Assembly: GCF_000367925.1 (NCBI RefSeq)
Contig: NZ_KB849168.1
Location: 313,896 to 377,895, forward strand
Origin: Acinetobacter bohemicus ANC 3994
GTDB lineage: Bacteria; Pseudomonadota; Gammaproteobacteria; Pseudomonadales; Moraxellaceae
DNA: 64,000 bases
Reading direction: 5' to 3'
This document shows positions 62,200 through 64,000 of this stretch, piece by piece. Every line of letters starts with the position of its first letter. Position 1 is the first letter of the stretch. The notes beneath the pieces are model-generated. The model had not been told where the DNA came from, ran no database searches, and saw only the letters and a list, made by a program, of their open reading frames with translations. Made by a program: the position numbers and the translations under genes.

Positions 62200-62303
62200 A
62201 TGCTTTTTAATCAAAAGAATGAAATTAGACCAATTGATTACACACAACACTTCTTTTTACGGTACTCTATCGGCGCGATGCATTTATCCATGTAGCCGCT
62301 GAG

Positions 62304-62332
62304 ATGCTAAAAATCACCTTTACTTTTAGCAT
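62304..62332 (+). other. Hairpin in the gap after dinB
   Basis: ATGCTAAAA (62304-62312) pairs with TTTTAGCAT (62324-62332) around ATCACCTTTAC. It lies about 105 bases past the dinB stop and has no T run, so a weak terminator or mRNA end stabiliser is possible. Confidence 0.4.
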
Positions 62333-62679
62333 ACTGTCCTGTGATTGGCGTGACGATCAAATCCGAATATTACAGGGCAACTCTGTCATGGAACCTTTCT
62401 TGCCTGCCTTCGCTAAATAGCGCTTTTAAATTGCCAACAACACCGTGGCATAAAACCATAGCCATTAATTTTGTTGCTGCTGTTGTCAATCGCTGGTACT
62501 TTCCATCACGCCTATCATCGCCTCATATCTGAAAGCTTTTATATCAATATTTTATATCCAATCGAATGACTGACCTTCTATTGAATAACTCATTTGCGAC
62601 TGAATGATCCAACCCATAACCAAAGTTTGAACAAACACTTCTCCCGCAATATCACCTGAATGCTGGGTGCAATCAGTTG

Positions 62680-62895
62680 TTGCAATATTGCTCTTTTTGC
62701 ATGGATTGCAGATCGCTTTGATCAGCAAAAAATGTGTATCATCGGTGGCTTAATGGGTGCTTTCCCTGCTTGATGGCATTGGATGCACAACACATGTGAT
62801 GATGATCTTATTGGTGCTGTTTTACTGACCAAGATTGCACATGATCGGGTGTTCATTAACCCATTTTCACTTCACCGTTTGCGACTCAATACTGA
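62680..62895 (+). pseudogene. Decayed MFS transporter remnant
   Basis: The gap 62200-62944 has no intact gene. On the plus strand the frame through 62693-62770 reads ALFAWIADRFDQQKMCIIGG then LMGAFPA and a stop; WIADRFDQQK is a motif A of major facilitators. Shifted frames downstream continue with DDLIGAVLLTKIAHDRVF. Several frameshifts and stops interrupt it. The upstream half (62340-62680) is also open only in short frames and may be earlier parts of the same gene, but I could not align it. Confidence 0.6.
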
Positions 62896-62944
62896 TACAG
62901 CGGTGCAATGGCCATGATGCCGAAAAACACAGGATTAAAATTTT

Positions 62945-63304
62945 ATGAGCGTTCAACGTCTACATATAGAAAAGCGTTATTGCGAAGTGGCGATTTCAGG
63001 AAATTTGGTACATTTAGCCGGTCAATTGGCCAATGACACTTCACTGGATATCAAGGCACAAACGCAAGAAACGCTGGATAATATCGACCGCTTATTGGCA
63101 GATGCAGGTTCAGATAAAACCCATATTTTATCTGTAATCATTTTCTTAAAAGATATTGAACAAGACTATGCAGCAATGAATGAAATATGGGACGCTTGGG
63201 TCGCTGAAGGCCATGCCCCTGCTCGAACCTGCGTTGAATCTAAACTGTATGCTGCTGAAGTTTTAGTGGAAATGACAGTTACCGCTGTACGTATTTCAAA
63301 TTAA
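62945..63304 (+). CDS. RidA-family protein (reactive intermediate deaminase-like)
   Basis: A 119-residue trimeric YjgF/YER057c/UK114 protein. Core features: GNLVHLAGQLANDTSLDI, AQTQETLDNIDRLLADAGSD, ILSVIIFLKDIEQD and the APARTCVESKLYA block, with the conserved Arg in PARTCVE. It belongs to the RidA superfamily (Rid4-Rid7 type by divergence) and may clear reactive enamine/imine products; activity is not certain. It follows the decayed transporter remnant. Confidence 0.9.
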   Translation: MSVQRLHIEKRYCEVAISGNLVHLAGQLANDTSLDIKAQTQETLDNIDRLLADAGSDKTHILSVIIFLKDIEQDYAAMNEIWDAWVAEGHAPARTCVESKLYAAEVLVEMTVTAVRISN

Positions 63305-63317
63305 ATCGATAAAAAAA

Positions 63318-63351
63318 TAAGCATGATAAGTCTCTTTATTCATGCTTATTC
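63318..63351. terminator. Terminator between RidA gene and DUF2726-like gene
   Basis: ATAAGCATGA pairs with TCATGCTTAT around a 13-base loop, between the two convergent genes. A run of A bases on the left acts as a T run on the minus strand; the plus-strand side has little T. Confidence 0.6.
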
Positions 63352-63354
63352 TCG

Positions 63355-63900
63355 TTAACCTAAAATTCGGATTTTCTTTCGCCCCAATACTGGATAAAAA
63401 CTATACTTTTTTGTATGACCTTCTAATGAAGTATCTAACTGATTATAAGCAAATTTTTCAATCAGGAAATCTTGTCTCAACTGATAATACTCAGGCACAT
63501 CTTCATAGCGAATCACACGATAGCCCGCCATGGCTAAAAGTGCATCTTGATATTGTGCATTCTGTCGACGCTTCAATACCATGGGATCATCCAGTGCAAT
63601 AATGGCCGTTACTTGATGACTTTGATCCAGTACGACAAAATCTGCCACCATATTGCGATATTTATGCCGTGTACGAGAGTATTTAGTCGTCAATAACGCA
63701 TCAAATGACACATGCGCCAAAATCGTGCTCTGTGGCAGTATTTCTTTAAGACGAGTATATGTAATTTGTTGATTAATATTAAAAATAGCCCTTTGTTTTA
63801 AAGCGCTATCTTGCTGTCTGGTACTATTTTCCAGACTTCTCCACGCCATAAACAGTACACACAGTAGGATTAAACTCCCGATAAAAATATACATCATCAT
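63355..63900 (-). CDS. DUF2726-like membrane-anchored protein
   Basis: A 181-residue protein with an N-terminal helix (YIFIGSLILLCVLFMAWRSL) followed by a domain like DUF2726, which is related to PD-(D/E)XK nucleases: LLTTKYSRTRHKYRNMVADFVVLDQ, VTAIIALDDPM and a C-terminal YRVIRYED. The Asp of VADFVV and the Asp/Asp of ALDDP are in positions that such nucleases use. A Lys/Arg-rich C-terminal tail (GRKKIRILG) ends it. Nuclease activity is unproven. Confidence 0.8.
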   Translation of the reverse strand: MMMYIFIGSLILLCVLFMAWRSLENSTRQQDSALKQRAIFNINQQITYTRLKEILPQSTILAHVSFDALLTTKYSRTRHKYRNMVADFVVLDQSHQVTAIIALDDPMVLKRRQNAQYQDALLAMAGYRVIRYEDVPEYYQLRQDFLIEKFAYNQLDTSLEGHTKKYSFYPVLGRKKIRILG

Positions 63901-64000
63901 GCTCTTAGTCCTTTAATTTTTTATAATCTTGTCGGTGTCACACCGATTGTTTGTTATGAAATTTAGTATACAACCACTCTTTTTATTAAATATGTCAAGT

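Overview
The window reads as a chromosomal segment of an Acinetobacter-type gammaproteobacterium (Moraxellaceae). The base composition is AT-rich, the proteins are typical of that genus, and several marker neighbourhoods fit: dksA-gluQ, xerD-dsbC-hom-thrC, gacA beside pilSR, glnK-amtB followed by ubiK-comM, and an orphan DNA adenine methylase inside the riboflavin genes. The species cannot be named from the sequence alone. Nearly all of it is core metabolism and cell-envelope DNA. I see no prophage, insertion sequence, integron, CRISPR array, rRNA or tRNA gene.

Layout. 1-6 kb: the end of an unknown gene, a TPP riboswitch with thiC, nudF-cpdA, and dksA-gluQ. 6-9 kb: ftsW and murD on the minus strand. 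9-11.7 kb: the ferrous iron uptake operon feoA-feoB with a Cys-rich small gene, behind two Fur-like boxes. 11.7-16.3 kb: xerD, dsbC, hom, thrC. 16.3-19 kb: a two-gene operon of unknown function and pbpG. 19-23 kb: gacA and the pilS-pilR pair. 23-28 kb: gpmI-ctpA and lptF-lptG, divergent from pepA-holC. 29-31 kb: two small unknown genes and a palindromic repeat. 31-35.4 kb: dedA-like, ribE, adenine methylase, ribD, nrdR. 35.5-40 kb: glnK-amtB with twin sigma-54 promoters, ubiK, comM, a GNAT gene. 40-44 kb: three outer-membrane protein genes (two TorF-like, one OprD-like). 44-55 kb: ppa, MAPEG, fadD, parC, a niaP-like transporter, a TRIC-type channel, ychJ-like, a TerC-CBS-CorC protein and a LOG protein. 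55-64 kb: a PiT-like permease, a choice-of-anchor I lipoprotein, an MdtD-like exporter, a GH25 lysozyme, dinB, a decayed transporter remnant, a RidA protein and a DUF2726-like protein.

Genes that work together: FeoA/FeoB import Fe(II), probably under Fur. GlnK gates AmtB, and each has its own sigma-54-type promoter. PilS/PilR probably controls type IV pili, and with intact ComM this suits a naturally transformable organism. Hom and ThrC cover the homoserine and threonine-synthase steps (ThrB is not here). RibD and RibE share a transcription unit with NrdR and the methylase. LptF/LptG form the inner-membrane permease for LPS or LOS export. MurD and FtsW are a detached piece of the division and cell-wall cluster.

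The least expected signals are non-coding or at gene edges: two copies of a roughly 195-bp palindromic, MITE-like repeat, a half copy of it fused to the 5' end of gluQ, and a tip-to-tip remnant acting as a terminator; a 15-bp hairpin covering the nudF ribosome binding site; paired sigma-54 promoters at the same distance from glnK and amtB; a GAATTC site overlapping the start codon of the adenine methylase; and structured intergenic DNA near 55.35 kb.
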